From NCBI GenBank assembly GCA_040219295.1, contig JAVJST010000005.1, positions 62,001 through 126,000 of the forward strand: a DNA stretch of 64,000 bases, given 5' to 3'. Source of the DNA: JAVJST01 sp040219295 (GTDB lineage: Bacteria; Pseudomonadota; Alphaproteobacteria; Rhodospirillales; Casp-alpha2). A program made the translations under genes and the position numbers. Positions 10,308 through 19,422 of the stretch are shown here, piece after piece. Numbering within the stretch: the first letter of the stretch is position 1; each line of letters starts with the position of its first letter. The notes below the pieces were generated by a model, which saw nothing but the letters and a program-made list of their open reading frames with translations, had not been told where the DNA came from and searched no databases.

Positions 10308-11132
10308 TCAGTTGGACGCGCTGAGCCGTTCGATCTGCTCGCGCAGGTTCTCGACCACCTCGGCGATTTCCGTCGTCGCGCTGGCGGTCTTGGCGGACAG
10401 ATTCTTGACCTCGCCGGCGACCACGGCGAACCCCTTGCCGGCCTCGCCGGCGCGTGCCGCCTCGATGGTCGCGTTGAGCGCCAACAGGTTGGTCTGTTTC
10501 GCGATATTGTTGATTTCTTCAGCGACCGAGCCGACGCGGTCGACTTCGCGGACCAGGGCAGCAACGACGTTCGGTTTGCCCTCGGCATCGTCGCCGTCGC
10601 CGGCGGGATCCGCCGCCGCTTCGCGCGTGGCCTGCGGTTCGGGCTCGGGTTCGGCCAGCGTGCTGCCCCCGACCTCGGTCATCGGCGACCGGATCGAGTC
10701 CGCGTTGGCCGCTTCCTCTTCGACGGCGCGCCGCGCGGCGGCGATCATGGCCTCGGAGAGCAGCATGTAGGCGGCTATCCAGGCATCGCGGACTTCGTCG
10801 GTGAAGGCATCGCCGAGTCCCTGCTCGAGTGCCCAGATCAGGGCGTGCGCGACGGTCGTGTAGTGCATCTCCTCGACCCCGTAGGCGAGGTGACGGACGC
10901 CGAGGTCCTCGGCGAAAGGGATGATCTTCTCGGGTTCGTTCAGGTCCTCGACCACGGTGGCGAGCGCGGCCATCAGCTTCTTGCCCTGCTCGGTCATGTC
11001 GCCCTTGAACATCGGGCGCAGGTTCGGGTCGATCTCGAACAGCCGCGCATAGAACGTTTTCGCGGTCTCTTCCTGGTTCGGCACCACCTGCCTGAAGGTG
11101 CTTTGTACCAGTTCGACTTGTTCCGGCGTCAT
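10308..11132 (-). CDS. Soluble globin fused to a chemoreceptor signalling tip
   Basis: This 274-residue protein combines two modules without a membrane segment. Residues 1-135 are a globin of the Vitreoscilla/flavohemoglobin type: B10 tyrosine Y28 (KTFYARLF), CD1 phenylalanine F42 (RPMFKG) and proximal histidine H90 (EEMHYTTV). A Pro/Glu/Ala-rich linker spans about 145-185. Residues about 188-274 contain the highly conserved receptor hairpin tip (INNIAKQTNLLALNATIEAA, then RAGEAGKGFAVVAGEVKNLS), the part of methyl-accepting proteins that touches CheA and CheW. The coiled coil is much shorter than in normal receptors and methylation helices appear absent. A heme-based O2 or NO input to a kinase is likely (inference). 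GAGGGA precedes the ATG. Confidence 0.85.
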   Translation of the reverse strand: MTPEQVELVQSTFRQVVPNQEETAKTFYARLFEIDPNLRPMFKGDMTEQGKKLMAALATVVEDLNEPEKIIPFAEDLGVRHLAYGVEEMHYTTVAHALIWALEQGLGDAFTDEVRDAWIAAYMLLSEAMIAAARRAVEEEAANADSIRSPMTEVGGSTLAEPEPEPQATREAAADPAGDGDDAEGKPNVVAALVREVDRVGSVAEEINNIAKQTNLLALNATIEAARAGEAGKGFAVVAGEVKNLSAKTASATTEIAEVVENLREQIERLSASN

Positions 11133-11212
11133 GACAGTTCCCTCTTTCCGGTCGTCGGTTTACGCATAGTAATATACGTAATACCCCTAATACATCAGAA
11201 AGGCGAGAAAAA

Positions 11213-12034
11213 TCAGTGGCGCAGGCTGTCCGGGATCATACACACCGGGATCGGGTCCATCTTGTGGCGGTTGGCGGCATGCATCCTGCGATAGATCGCC
11301 AGGACCACGCGCTGACGATCATCGAGCCCTTTCTCGTCGCCGCCCGTCTCCTCGAACGACATCGCCCATTCGAGCTCCGGATACGACGCGCCGATCTGGT
11401 CCTCATCAGTGCGGTCGTCGCCCCACAGACCGTCGGTCGGCGGCGCGGTCATGATGTCCTCGTTGATGCCGAGCGCCGCGGCCACCGCGTAGACCTCCGT
11501 CTTGACCAGGTCGGCGATCGGGCTCAGGTCGACACCGCCGTCGCCGTACTTGGTGTAGAAACCGACGCCAAAGTCCTCGACCTTGTTGCCGGTGCCGAGC
11601 ACCAGCCGGTGGTGGGCCGCGGCGAAGTAGTAGAGCGTCGTCATCCGCAGCCGGGCGCGGGAATTCACCAGCGCCATGTCATGGCTCCGGGATTCATTGG
11701 GGCCGATCTCGACGCCGGGCAGGGCGTCGATCAGGCCGTCGAACACCGGTGTCAGGTCGACCTCGACGCGGCTGACGTCGGGATAACGCTCGATCAGCCA
11801 GTCAATGTGCCGGCGGGCACGGGTGACCTGGCTGGCGTTCTGGTGGATCGGCATCTCGCAGCACAGCACGGGCAGCCCCGTGCGTGCGCCGAGCGCCGAC
11901 GTCACCGCCGAGTCAATGCCGCCGGAGATCCCGACGACGAACCCTTTCGTGCCGGACTTCTCCGCATATTCCTTCAGCCACGCCGTGATGTGCCCGACGA
12001 CGCCGGCCGCATCGATGGTTGCGGTTTGCATCAT
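11213..12034 (-). CDS. nadE: NAD+ synthetase, NadE type
   Basis: This 273-residue enzyme adenylates and amidates nicotinate adenine dinucleotide to make NAD+. Motifs: the PP-loop SGGIDSA (residues about 36-42), NSRARLRM, GTGNKVEDFGVGFYTKYGD and the C-terminal TDGLWGDDRTDEDQIG. There is no N-terminal glutaminase domain, so it is the short, ammonia-type form. Two ATGs occur in tandem; the first (12034) is used, with GGAGA upstream. It stands alone between the globin gene and a divergent hydrolase gene. Confidence 0.92.
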   Translation of the reverse strand: MMQTATIDAAGVVGHITAWLKEYAEKSGTKGFVVGISGGIDSAVTSALGARTGLPVLCCEMPIHQNASQVTRARRHIDWLIERYPDVSRVEVDLTPVFDGLIDALPGVEIGPNESRSHDMALVNSRARLRMTTLYYFAAAHHRLVLGTGNKVEDFGVGFYTKYGDGGVDLSPIADLVKTEVYAVAAALGINEDIMTAPPTDGLWGDDRTDEDQIGASYPELEWAMSFEETGGDEKGLDDRQRVVLAIYRRMHAANRHKMDPIPVCMIPDSLRH

Positions 12035-12171
12035 GAGATTGTGTCTCCGGGTTGTTCAGCGGGTGATGAAATCTTCGTGACAATCCGAACCCGTCCCCGG
12101 CGGGCCATGGACTCTCACAGCGTCACTCGCCATCATTCAGACGGATACGGAAAATACAAGGAGGCAACCAC

Positions 12172-12831
12172 ATGGGTGAGATGATCAGTTTTGCCTGTCC
12201 GGACGGCTCGTCGGCGGACGGATACCTCGCGACAGCCGACGGTTCGCGGATGGCCGTTATCGTGCTCCAGGAGTGGTGGGGTCTGAACGAGCAGATCAAG
12301 CGGACCTGCGATCACTTCGCGGACGAAGGCATCACCGCGCTGGCACCGGACCTCTACGAGGGGCGCGTGACCCAGGAGCCCGACGAGGCGGAACACATGA
12401 TGACGGGCCTCGACTGGGTCGGTGCGACCGAGACCGATGTCGGCGGGGCGCTTGCGCATCTCCGCGCCGGTTACGCCAAGGTCGGCGTCATGGGGTTCTG
12501 CATGGGCGGCGCATTGACGATCATCTCTGCGGTCAAGCTGCCCGTCGACGCGGCGGTCTGCTACTACGGCATTCCGCCGAAGGACGCCGCCGATCCGGCA
12601 GCGATCGGGGTTCCGTTCCAGGGACATTTCGCGACCGATGACGACTGGTGCACGCCGGACGCCGCCGCGGCGCTCGAGACCGACCTGCAGGCATCGGGGA
12701 CAATCTACGAGATGTTCAGTTACAAGGCGGCGCACGGGTTCTTCAACGATACCGTCGCGGCCTACAACTCGGAATGCGCAACGCTGTCGTGGGCGCGCAC
12801 GACGCAGTTCCTGCACAAGCACCTGGGTTGA
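12172..12831 (+). CDS. Dienelactone hydrolase family protein
   Basis: This 219-residue alpha/beta hydrolase has the dienelactone hydrolase triad: nucleophile Cys in GFCMGG (about residue 106), Asp in ATDDDW and His in AAHGFFND near 185. The QEWWGLN motif near residue 33 carries the conserved glutamate of carboxymethylenebutenolidases. The family opens lactones such as dienelactone, but no aromatic-degradation genes are nearby, so the substrate is unknown. AAGGAGG lies 7 bases before the ATG. Confidence 0.88.
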   Translation: MGEMISFACPDGSSADGYLATADGSRMAVIVLQEWWGLNEQIKRTCDHFADEGITALAPDLYEGRVTQEPDEAEHMMTGLDWVGATETDVGGALAHLRAGYAKVGVMGFCMGGALTIISAVKLPVDAAVCYYGIPPKDAADPAAIGVPFQGHFATDDDWCTPDAAAALETDLQASGTIYEMFSYKAAHGFFNDTVAAYNSECATLSWARTTQFLHKHLG

Positions 12832-12843
12832 CGCCGGGAACGG

Positions 12844-14676
12844 CTACAAGGGCCAGACGAGCAGCAGCATCGGCACACCGACGGCGATGACGATGACCTC
12901 GATGCAGAGACCGAGCCGCCAGTAATCGCCGAAACGGAAGCCCCCCGGTCCCAGGATCAGCGTGTTGTTCTGGTGGCCGATCGGGGTCAGGAAGGCGCAG
13001 GACGCGCCGACGGCGACGGCCATCAGGAACGGGTCGGTGTTGACCGCCAGCCGTTCCGCCGCGCCGATGGCGATCGGACACATGACCGCCGCCGTCGCCG
13101 CGTTGTTCATGAAATCCGATAGCGTCATGGTGACGATCAGGATGAGCGCCAGCGCGACCACCGCGTGGCCCTGGGCGATGCTGTCGAGCAGCAGACGGGC
13201 GATGAAGTCGGCCGCGCCGGTGTCGGCGGTCGCCCCGGCGACCGGGATCAGGGCGGCGAGCAGCACGACCACCGGCCAGTCGACCGCGTCGTACAACGTG
13301 CGCACGGAAACGATCCGTGTCACGACGCAGGCCAGCACGGCCGTGGCGAACGCGACCGCCGCGGGCAGCAGGCCGAATGCTGCGGCGACAATGGCGACGG
13401 TCATGATGGCGCCGGCGCTCAGCGCGTTGCTCCGTGCCGGCAGGTGAACCTTCCGCTCGGCCAGCGGCGTGCAGTTCCATTCGCTGGCAAACGCCGCCAG
13501 CGAGTCCGGCTCGCCCTGCAGCAGCAGCACGTCGCCGGCGCGGATCGTCATGGTCCTGAGCCGCGCCACCGAACGGCTGCCTGAACGCGATACCGCGAGC
13601 AGATTGATGCCGAATCGGGATCTCAGCCCGATGGTCGTCGCAGAGCGGCCGACGATACGCGAGCCCGGCAGCACGGCGGCCTCCTGCAGGACCGGCTCCT
13701 CCGACGGGCCGTCCTTGCCGTCATCCTCTTCGTCCTTGGTTTTCTTGGGCGGTTTTTCGTCCGTGCCGGATTCAGGTTTCTTGTCGTTCACCGCCTCCTC
13801 GAGCTCGAGCCCGAACGTCGACAGCGCCGTCGACAGCTTTTCCGGTTCGGCTTCGATGACCAGGATGTCGTCGACCCGTACCCGGCGGTACGCACCGGGC
13901 GCCGACTCCCGCGTGCCGCCGCGGATCAGCGCGACGACCTGGGCGCCGGACTCGGCGAACCCGGCCTCGATCTCGCGCAGGGACTTGCCTTTGGCCTTGC
14001 TGCCCTCCGGGACCCGCGCTTCCGTCAGGTAGGCGGCGGTCTCGAAACTGTCGGCGTCGACGCGCTTGCGCGTCGGCACAAGCTTCACCCCGACCAGCAC
14101 GATGAACGCGATGCCCGCCAGCGCCACGGCGAGACCCACCGGCGTGAAGGCGAACATGCCAAACCCGTCGCTTTCGTACTGTCGGCGGAAGCCGGAAACG
14201 ATCAGGTTCGGCGGCGTACCGATCAGCGTCGTCATGCCGCCGAGAATCGAGCCGAAGGCCAACGGCATCAGGATCTTGCCGGGCGGCAGTTCCTCGCGAC
14301 GGGCGATGCGCACGGCGATCGGCATCAACAGGGCCAGGGCGCCGACGTTGTTCATGAACGCCGACAGCACGGCGGCCAGCAGGGTCAACGAGACCGTCGT
14401 CGTGAATGCGCCGGCCTGCTTCGGCAGGACGCTGGCCGTCAGCAGATCGACCGCACCCGATGCCAGCAGGCCGCTCGACAGCACCAGCACGCACGCCACG
14501 GTGACCACCGCCGGGTGGCCAAACCCGGAGAAGGCGTTCTCAACCGGCACCAGGCCGGCGATCACGCAGGCGAGCAGGGCGCCGACAGCGATGATGTCGT
14601 GACGCCACTTGCCCCACAGAAAGAGGCCGACCGTGACGGCCAGAATGGCGATGATGAGGGCTTGATCCTGGGTCAT
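12844..14676 (-). CDS. SLC13/DASS-type anion permease with two RCK_C domains
   Basis: This 610-residue membrane protein has two permease halves, each with the NNxG/A hairpin motif (SAFMNNVGALALLMPIA near residue 110 and SDFMNNAATAAVMCPIA near 535), and the NTLILGPGGF ending. Between them lie two cytoplasmic TrkA-C (RCK_C) type domains (about 215-290 and 330-400) joined by a highly charged Lys/Glu/Asp linker (about 296-326). The group transports sulfate, dicarboxylates or related anions with sodium, and RCK_C domains probably sense a ligand. The specific substrate cannot be assigned. The next gene on this strand, 21 bases away upstream, is a CorA/ZntB-like protein. Confidence 0.85.
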   Translation of the reverse strand: MTQDQALIIAILAVTVGLFLWGKWRHDIIAVGALLACVIAGLVPVENAFSGFGHPAVVTVACVLVLSSGLLASGAVDLLTASVLPKQAGAFTTTVSLTLLAAVLSAFMNNVGALALLMPIAVRIARREELPPGKILMPLAFGSILGGMTTLIGTPPNLIVSGFRRQYESDGFGMFAFTPVGLAVALAGIAFIVLVGVKLVPTRKRVDADSFETAAYLTEARVPEGSKAKGKSLREIEAGFAESGAQVVALIRGGTRESAPGAYRRVRVDDILVIEAEPEKLSTALSTFGLELEEAVNDKKPESGTDEKPPKKTKDEEDDGKDGPSEEPVLQEAAVLPGSRIVGRSATTIGLRSRFGINLLAVSRSGSRSVARLRTMTIRAGDVLLLQGEPDSLAAFASEWNCTPLAERKVHLPARSNALSAGAIMTVAIVAAAFGLLPAAVAFATAVLACVVTRIVSVRTLYDAVDWPVVVLLAALIPVAGATADTGAADFIARLLLDSIAQGHAVVALALILIVTMTLSDFMNNAATAAVMCPIAIGAAERLAVNTDPFLMAVAVGASCAFLTPIGHQNNTLILGPGGFRFGDYWRLGLCIEVIVIAVGVPMLLLVWPL

Positions 14677-14697
14677 GGAGATTGCATTGCCGTCCGG

Positions 14698-15690
14698 CTA
14701 GATCCAGCGCAGTTTCTTGAACAGCCAGATCTCGACGACGCCGATGACGGCCATGGCAATGCAAACGATGGCAAAGCCGGAGTCGCTGTCGGCGAGCGGG
14801 ATGCCGCCGACGTTGATCCCGAGCAGGCCGGTGACGAACGATAATGGCAGCATGATCGCGGCAATGACGGTCAGCAGGTACATGGTCTTGTTCATGCGCT
14901 CCGACAGCCGGGTAAAAAGTTCGTCCTGCAGCACCAGCGCATGCTCGCGGGCCTCCTCCAGCTCTTCGACGTAGCGGATCATGCGGTCGCCGACCTCGTG
15001 CAGTATCATCTTGTCGGCGTTGGACAGAAACTCTGTATGGTCCATGAACAACCGGATCAGCGCGTCGCGTTGCGGCGACAGATAGCGCCTCAGGGCGATG
15101 GCGCGGTGGCGCAGTGTCCTCAGGCGGTGACGCGGGGTCTCGTCGACCGAGGCGTCGACGGCGTCGTCGAGGGCATCGAGATCCGACGCGAGACCCGCAA
15201 TCACCGGCTCTATACGGTCGGCGAGACGCTCGGCGATCTGGGCGAGGAACTCACCCGGGGTCGCGGGACCGCGACCTTGGCCGAGTTCGTCGCGAATGTC
15301 CTGGATCGCCTGCAGGCGGCGGAAACGGACCGAGACGATGCGGTTTCGTTCGATCCAGATCCGCAGGCCGACCATGTCTTCCGGCACGGCGCCGGGGTTG
15401 AGGTTCACGCCGCGCAGGATGGTCAGGACGCCGTCGTCACGGGTGACGGCGCGCGGCCGCGTCTCCGCCGCGATCAGCGCCTCGGCGATGATCGGGTTGA
15501 TGCCGCTCTTGTCGCGAATCCAGTCGATGGTCTTGTCGAAGCTGCGGTCGAGATGGACCCAAAGGACCGTGGCGTCTTTGCTGGTCTCCCAAGCCTCGAC
15601 CTCGCTCCAGCCGATCTCCCGGGCACCGCCGCGGCCGTCGAAGATCTGGCCGGTGATCAGGCCGTTTCCGGTATCGGGCGTATCGTTCAA
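14698..15690 (-). CDS. CorA/ZntB family metal transporter
   Basis: This 330-residue protein has a long acidic N-terminal cytoplasmic domain and two C-terminal helices with the signature GINVGGIPL in the pore loop. CorA magnesium channels have GMN; ZntB zinc transporters have GVN, so GIN places it closer to ZntB. The family forms pentameric metal channels or transporters. The gene lies 21 bases upstream of the SLC13 gene on the same strand and may be co-transcribed. Confidence 0.85.
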   Translation of the reverse strand: MNDTPDTGNGLITGQIFDGRGGAREIGWSEVEAWETSKDATVLWVHLDRSFDKTIDWIRDKSGINPIIAEALIAAETRPRAVTRDDGVLTILRGVNLNPGAVPEDMVGLRIWIERNRIVSVRFRRLQAIQDIRDELGQGRGPATPGEFLAQIAERLADRIEPVIAGLASDLDALDDAVDASVDETPRHRLRTLRHRAIALRRYLSPQRDALIRLFMDHTEFLSNADKMILHEVGDRMIRYVEELEEAREHALVLQDELFTRLSERMNKTMYLLTVIAAIMLPLSFVTGLLGINVGGIPLADSDSGFAIVCIAMAVIGVVEIWLFKKLRWI

Positions 15691-15783
15691 GCCGTCATTC
15701 CTGTGCCAGAGTCGGGACCTCGGTGAGAATCGTGCCGCCGATCACGAAGTATAGGTACTTTGCGATGATGTGGAAACGGAGCG

Positions 15784-17136
15784 TCAGGACGCGTCCGCGA
15801 CCAGTTCGCCCCACAGGTCGTACTCGTCGGCATCGGTGATTTTCGCGCGGACCATGTCGCCGGGTTCGAGGTGCATGGCGCCGTCGAGGAACACGCAGCC
15901 GTCGATCTCCGGCGCGTCGGCATAGGTTCGTCCGATGGCGCCTTCATCGTCGATTTCGTCGATCAGGACGTCGAGCTCGCGGCCGACCCGCATGGCGGTG
16001 CGCCGGGCGCTGATCAGGCGCTGGGTCTCCATCAGGCGTTCCCAGCGGCTTTGTTTCTCGTCCTCGTCGACATGGTTTCCGAGGCTGTTGGCCTCGGCGC
16101 CCTCGACCGCCTCGTACTTGAAGCATCCGGCGCGGTCGAGTTCAGCCTCGTCGAGCCAGTCGAGCAGTTCCTCGAACTGCGCCTCGGTTTCGCCCGGAAA
16201 ACCGACGATGAAGGTCGAGCGGATCGCCAGGTCCGGGCAGATGTCGCGCCACGCCCTGATTCGCTCCAGCGTGTTCTCGGCGCGCGCCGGGCGGCGCATG
16301 GCCTTCAGCACCGGTTCGCTGGCGTGCTGAAACGGGATGTCGAGGTACGGCAGGATCTTGCCCTCGGCCATCAGCGGGATGACCTTGTCGACGTGCGGAT
16401 ACGGGTAAACGTAATGCAGCCGCACCCAGATGCCGAGTTCGCCGAGCTGTTCGCAGAGGTCGAGCATGCGCGCCGGCACCATCCGGCCGTTCCATTCGCT
16501 TTCGGCGTACCGGATGTCCTGACCGTAGGCGCTGGTGTCCTGGCTGATGACCAGCAGCTCCTTGACGCCCGCGGCGGCGAGACGCTCGGCCTCGTGCATG
16601 ACGTGCTTGATCGGGCGGCTTTGCAGGTCGCCGCGCAGCGCCGGGATGATGCAGAACGTGCAGCGGTTGTTGCAGCCCTCGGAGATCTTGAGATACGCGA
16701 AATGCCGCGGCGTCAGCCGCAGGCCTTCCTCCGGCACCAGGTCGACGAACGGATCGTGGACCGGCGGCTCGGCATCGTGCACGGCCTCGACCACGGCCTC
16801 GTACTGGTGCGGCCCGGTCACCGCGAGCACGCCCGGGTGTGCCGCCCGGATCGCCTCGGCGTCGTTGCCCATGCAGCCCGTCACGATGACCCGGCCGTTG
16901 GCGCCGATCGCCTCGCCGATGGCGTCGAGGCTCTCGGCCTTGGCCGAATCGAGGAAGCCGCAGGTGTTGACGATGACCACGCCGGCGTCGTCGTAGGACC
17001 CGGAGATCTCGTAACCCTCGGAGCGCAGCCGCGTCAGGATGCGTTCGGAATCGACGAGCGCCTTCGGGCAGCCGAGGCTGACGATGCCGACCTTGGGGGC
17101 GGGTTTCATCGCGCGGGGGGAGGATGTATCCGTCAT
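15784..17136 (-). CDS. rimO: Ribosomal protein S12 methylthiotransferase RimO
   Basis: This 450-residue radical-SAM enzyme adds a methylthio group to an aspartate of ribosomal protein S12. Order: UPF0004 domain with three Cys (SLGCPKALVDSE, VNTCGFLDSA, VTGCMGN), radical-SAM core with the 4Fe-4S motif CNNRCTFC, and C-terminal TRAM RNA-binding domain (about 380-445). The SLGCPK and CGFL wording is that of RimO rather than MiaB. ATG 17136 is used; MKPAPKVG at 17109 is also possible, and neither has a clear ribosome site. The divergent methyltransferase gene starts 110 bases away. Confidence 0.93.
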   Translation of the reverse strand: MTDTSSPRAMKPAPKVGIVSLGCPKALVDSERILTRLRSEGYEISGSYDDAGVVIVNTCGFLDSAKAESLDAIGEAIGANGRVIVTGCMGNDAEAIRAAHPGVLAVTGPHQYEAVVEAVHDAEPPVHDPFVDLVPEEGLRLTPRHFAYLKISEGCNNRCTFCIIPALRGDLQSRPIKHVMHEAERLAAAGVKELLVISQDTSAYGQDIRYAESEWNGRMVPARMLDLCEQLGELGIWVRLHYVYPYPHVDKVIPLMAEGKILPYLDIPFQHASEPVLKAMRRPARAENTLERIRAWRDICPDLAIRSTFIVGFPGETEAQFEELLDWLDEAELDRAGCFKYEAVEGAEANSLGNHVDEDEKQSRWERLMETQRLISARRTAMRVGRELDVLIDEIDDEGAIGRTYADAPEIDGCVFLDGAMHLEPGDMVRAKITDADEYDLWGELVADAS

Positions 17137-17246
17137 GGCGCTGATATAGTGGAGGCGGTCGCTAAAGGAAAGACACGCCAAGCCGAAGTGGCGTTCGATC
17201 AGGGAACCTGCGAAGCTCGAATGGAACGGATGAGGAGACTCCGGGT

Positions 17247-18131
17247 ATGACGACCGAGGTGACTCTACTCGACGGCGGCATGGGCCAGGAGCTCTATCGG
17301 CGCAGCGGCCAGCCGGCGTCGCCGCTATGGTCGGCACAGGTCATGCGTGAGCGGCCGGATCTGGTGGTCGAACTGCACCGCGAGTTCATCGCCGCCGGTG
17401 CCGAGGTGATCGCCATCAATGCCTATACCGCGACGCCGCAGCGGCTGGCGCGAGATGCCGATGCGTCGCTGTTCGAGCCGTTGCAGCACGCCGCGCTCGA
17501 TGCTGCGGCCGCGGCGCGAGACGGCGCCGACAGGCCGGTGCGGATCGCCGGCTGTCTGCCGCCGCTGATGGCCAGCTATCGGGCCGACGTGGTCCCCGAT
17601 GCCCAGACATTGCTTGATACCTATCGCCGGATCGTCGACATCCAGAACGGCGGCGTCGATCTCTACATGGGCGAAACCCTGTCGACCGTGCGCGAGGTCT
17701 CCGCCGCCACGGCGGCGGCCGGCGCGACCGGCAAGCCGGTGTGGACGTCGATGACGGTCGACGACGCCGACGGCACCCGCCTGCGTTCCGGCGAACCGCT
17801 CGCCGACGGGGTCGCTGCGGCACAGGACGCGGGGGCCTCGGCGGTTCTCGTCAACTGTTCGATCCCGGAGGCGATCGGCCAGGCGATGGCGGTACTGGCG
17901 GAGAGCGGCCTGCCGTTCGGCGGCTATGCCAACGGGTTCACCTCGATTGCCGCGCTTGCGCCGGGCGGTACCGTCGACGGCCTCGAGGCGCGCAGTGATC
18001 TCGGACCCGACGCCTATGCCGGACACGTGATGGGCTGGGTGCGGGACGGGGCCGCCATCGTCGGCGGCTGCTGCGAGGTCGGCCCGGCACATATCGCGGC
18101 GATCGCCACCGCGCTCGGCAAGTCGCCCTGA
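17247..18131 (+). CDS. Homocysteine S-methyltransferase family protein
   Basis: This 294-residue TIM-barrel protein has the family's start LLDGGMGQELYRR and the zinc cysteines, one in VNCS (about residue 206) and the paired GGCCEVGP near the end. The family transfers methyl groups from donors such as S-methylmethionine or betaine to homocysteine. The donor cannot be read here. TGAGGAGA precedes ATG 17247. A PAS-like gene begins 5 bases after its stop and may be in the same transcript. Confidence 0.88.
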   Translation: MTTEVTLLDGGMGQELYRRSGQPASPLWSAQVMRERPDLVVELHREFIAAGAEVIAINAYTATPQRLARDADASLFEPLQHAALDAAAAARDGADRPVRIAGCLPPLMASYRADVVPDAQTLLDTYRRIVDIQNGGVDLYMGETLSTVREVSAATAAAGATGKPVWTSMTVDDADGTRLRSGEPLADGVAAAQDAGASAVLVNCSIPEAIGQAMAVLAESGLPFGGYANGFTSIAALAPGGTVDGLEARSDLGPDAYAGHVMGWVRDGAAIVGGCCEVGPAHIAAIATALGKSP

Positions 18132-18136
18132 GCGTC

Positions 18137-18682
18137 GTGCAGAGGTCCTCTTCTCACTGGCGGACGACCGATGACGGCTGGCGCTACGACGTTTTCCCGC
18201 TCGATGTCGATGCGGCTGCGACCGGCGAGTACGCCTCGATCGCGGCGCTCTGGCAGTCAAAGTTGAATGGGCCGCGCCTGCCGGCATGGCGCGACTTCGA
18301 TCTGATGGACTTCCGGGAATGGTGGGGCTACCTCGCCGTCTACGACGTTGTGCGGCGGGACCCGCTCGATCTCTGGTGCCGTCTGTGGGGGACCAATCTC
18401 GTCAGGTTCCACGGTCTCGAGGTGACGGGCGCAAACCTCTCGGACCCGGATGCCGGCATGTACGGCGACAGTTCGATGTTCGACGATGACGACGTGGAGT
18501 TCTTCGATTACCTGATTGACGAGGGAATGATCGGTTTATGCCGGGGCGCCATGACCTGGCAGGAGCGAGAGCACATGCGGGTCAGTGCTTTGCGGCTGCC
18601 CCTTGCCGACGACGGCGCGCGGGTCGACAGGATACTGGGTGTTTCGCAATACTACCTCGACGACCGAGGGGGGCCGGAATGA
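18137..18682 (+). CDS. PAS_5-like domain protein, first of a tandem pair
   Basis: This 181-residue soluble protein resembles the alphaproteobacterial PAS_5 group: an N-terminal segment with LPAWRDFDLMDFREWWGYLAVYDV, then PLDLWCRLWGTNLV and a closing LRLPLADDG...GVSQYY. No output domain is attached. The start is a GTG at 18137, five bases after the previous stop, with no strong ribosome site. Its stop overlaps the ATG of the second copy. The function of stand-alone PAS_5 proteins is unknown; a small-ligand or redox sensor role is a guess from the fold. Confidence 0.65.
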   Translation: MQRSSSHWRTTDDGWRYDVFPLDVDAAATGEYASIAALWQSKLNGPRLPAWRDFDLMDFREWWGYLAVYDVVRRDPLDLWCRLWGTNLVRFHGLEVTGANLSDPDAGMYGDSSMFDDDDVEFFDYLIDEGMIGLCRGAMTWQEREHMRVSALRLPLADDGARVDRILGVSQYYLDDRGGPE

Positions 18683-19194
18683 ACCCGACACACTGGCAAA
18701 CGTCCGACGACGGCTGGCGCTACTACATGTGTCCGCTCGACATCGATCCGGTCGTCGCCGGGACGTTCGCCAGTCTGGTCGCGATCTGGCAGAGCAAGCG
18801 CCAGGGCGATCGCTTGCCGGCGTGGCGGGATTTCGGCCTGATGGACTTCAAGGACTGGTGGGGCTGGCTTTCGGTCTACGACATCGTCGGCCGCGACCCG
18901 CTCGATCTCTGGTGCCGGCTGTGGGGTGGCCGGCTGGCGATGTCGCACGACCAGGAGTTCACCCACGCGCGGCTCCGTGACCCCGCGAGCGGCATGTACG
19001 GCGACAGCAACATGCTCGACGGCGTCGATGTCGCGTTCATGGAGGAACTGATCGACGGGCCGCTGATCGGGCTCAGCGACGGGCCGATGACGTGGCGCCA
19101 GCGCGACTACGAACGATGCGAGTCGCTGCGGATGCCGCTCGCCGACGACGGCGGCACGGTCGACAAGCTGCTGTGCGCGACGCGTTATCTGTAG
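18679..19194 (+). CDS. PAS_5-like domain protein, second of a tandem pair
   Basis: This 171-residue protein is a paralogue of the one just upstream, sharing TSDDGWRY, LPAWRDFGLMDFKDWWGW, PLDLWCRLWGG, MYGDSNM and LRMPLADDG in the same order. The ATG overlaps the previous TGA (ATGA), so translation is probably coupled. The two have drifted to roughly half identity by eye, which suggests an old duplication kept by selection. The ligand and partner are unknown. A third, more distant relative lies at 60968-61489. Confidence 0.7.
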   Translation: MNPTHWQTSDDGWRYYMCPLDIDPVVAGTFASLVAIWQSKRQGDRLPAWRDFGLMDFKDWWGWLSVYDIVGRDPLDLWCRLWGGRLAMSHDQEFTHARLRDPASGMYGDSNMLDGVDVAFMEELIDGPLIGLSDGPMTWRQRDYERCESLRMPLADDGGTVDKLLCATRYL

Positions 19195-19303
19195 GTAGTT
19201 AAACCAGTGAACGGCTTCGAAACCGACATTGAGCCCACCACACCCGGCGTAGTGAGCAACGCGGATCGAGGCAAAGGGTGCCGACCTTGGACACTCCCGT
19301 CCG

Positions 19304-19370
19304 TCACCCCCGCGAAGGCGGGGGTCCAGCGTCAGTGGCGGCGGGATTCCCGCTTTCGCGGGAATGACAG
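19304..19370. repeat. REP-like double hairpin repeat
   Basis: Two GC hairpins sit in the 228-bp gap after the PAS pair: CCCCCGC (19307-19313) with GCGGGGG (19318-19324), and ATTCCCGC (19346-19353) with GCGGGAAT (19358-19365). The same GATTCCCGC-TTC-GCGGGAATGAC element recurs at 59416-59504 and partly at 41934-41962. It is a dispersed intergenic palindrome family. The rest of the gap (19195-19303, 19371-19422) shows no gene. Confidence 0.7.
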
Positions 19371-19422
19371 GGACTGAGTGTTCCAAAGACGATCCGGTTC
19401 CAGCGGGGCTCATGGGGACTCC

